Part shown: positions 5,172 through 5,690 of the stretch, in pieces
How positions within the stretch are numbered: the first letter of the stretch is position 1
How the letters are laid out: each line of letters opens with the position of its first letter
Origin: Candidatus Halomonas stercoripullorum
GTDB taxonomy: Bacteria; Pseudomonadota; Gammaproteobacteria; Pseudomonadales; Halomonadaceae
DNA: 5,690 bases
Assembly: GCA_019114645.1 (NCBI GenBank)
Contig: DXFC01000293.1
Location: 1 to 5,690 of the forward strand
Direction: 5' to 3'
Position numbers and translations under genes: made by a program
Notes under the pieces: generated by a model
Databases searched by the model: none
Seen by the model: the letters and a program-made list of their open reading frames with translations, nothing else
What the model was told of the DNA's origin: nothing

Positions 5172-5690
5172 TCAGTCTTCCAGGTCGAGGCGTCGCTGAC
5201 GGCGGCGCCTGACTCGCTGCTTCCAGCTACGGGAAATACGCCAGCGCCATATCAGGCGTACCAGAACATTGCAGAGTACCGCCAGGGCGATAGCCATTAC
5301 CACCGAGCCCAGAGCCAGGGCCGGCAGGATATCGGCCATGCGTTCGGCAACCCAGCGGGTCGAGACCTGTGTGGGAGCTTCGCGTGCCGGGGTGTTCATC
5401 AGCCAGGCGCCGATACGGTAATTGCCGTAGAAGATCAGGGGCATGGTCAGCGGGTTGGTGGTCCATACCAGCCCCACCGACAACGGCAGGTTGCAGCGAA
5501 ATAGCCAAGCGCCAAATGCCGCGACGACCATCTGGAAGGGAATCGGCAGCATGGCGGTAAACAGGCCTACCGAAAAGGCATTGGCAACGCTGCGTCTCGA
5601 CAGGATCCATAGCCCGGGATCACCGATGAGCTTGCTCATGAAGCGCAGCGAACGTTGGCGCCTGAGCGTTTCAGGGTTGGGCATATAGCG
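5172..5690 (-). CDS. DUF2062 integral membrane protein, 5' partial
   Basis: At least 172 residues of a small membrane protein of the DUF2062 family (PF09835), function unknown. From the internal ATG at 5684 the protein reads MPNPETLRRQRSLRFMSKL; the signature TNPLTMPLIFYGNYRIGAW (76-94 counted from that Met) is the family hallmark. Hydrophobic segments lie at about 36-62, 66-96 and 119-146, and the protein ends in an arginine-rich cytoplasmic-type tail (RVRRRRQRR, 157-165) followed by LDLED. The frame stays open to the window edge with Arg-Tyr before that Met, and family members I recall start several residues further upstream with a KRYMP sequence, so the true start is probably beyond the window. 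Similar genes sit beside lol and comEC genes in pseudomonads. The stop is 4 bases from the convergent lolD stop. Confidence 0.85.
   Translation of the reverse strand, partial: RYMPNPETLRRQRSLRFMSKLIGDPGLWILSRRSVANAFSVGLFTAMLPIPFQMVVAAFGAWLFRCNLPLSVGLVWTTNPLTMPLIFYGNYRIGAWLMNTPAREAPTQVSTRWVAERMADILPALALGSVVMAIALAVLCNVLVRLIWRWRISRSWKQRVRRRRQRRLDLED

Overview
The window looks like a housekeeping stretch of a gammaproteobacterial chromosome. The base composition is moderately GC-rich (judged by eye), genes are packed wall to wall, and the gene content (argJ tail followed by a Nudix-ThiE fusion, aguA-aguB, lolC-lolD, a DUF2062 membrane protein) matches what is known from Pseudomonas and Halomonas-type genomes. 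A Halomonas-like organism is my best guess, but it is an inference from remembered gene order and protein style, not from a search. I see no mobile element, CRISPR array, tRNA or rRNA gene, or cluster of foreign composition.

Layout. Bases 1-79 hold the last 25 codons of argJ (arginine biosynthesis), and a 51-base gap separates it from a Nudix hydrolase fused to a thiamine-phosphate-synthase-like domain (131-1099, plus strand). Tail to tail with it, overlapping by 4 bases, is a minus-strand operon of aguA (3056-1983, agmatine deiminase) followed by aguB (1998-1096, N-carbamoylputrescine amidase), which overlap each other by 16 bases. Together AguA and AguB turn agmatine into putrescine, CO2 and ammonia. 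A 139-base divergent intergenic region (3057-3195) separates aguA from the plus-strand lipoprotein-sorting operon: lolC (3196-4440) and lolD (4433-5167), overlapping by 8 bases. The window closes with the 5'-truncated minus-strand DUF2062 gene (5690-5172), only 4 bases beyond the lolD stop.

The only real non-coding spaces are 80-130 and 3057-3195. The second carries the most interesting DNA-level signal: three TGCA tetramers at exactly 10-base intervals, arranged symmetrically and overlapping a plausible aguA promoter, which makes it a candidate operator.

I do not see a wholly new system. The points worth a second look are the degenerate ThiE-like half of the Nudix fusion, a divergent-looking AguA clade with a QHGSLHC active-site context, a Lol operon with only one permease gene (LolF-like arrangement), and the phased TGCA element.
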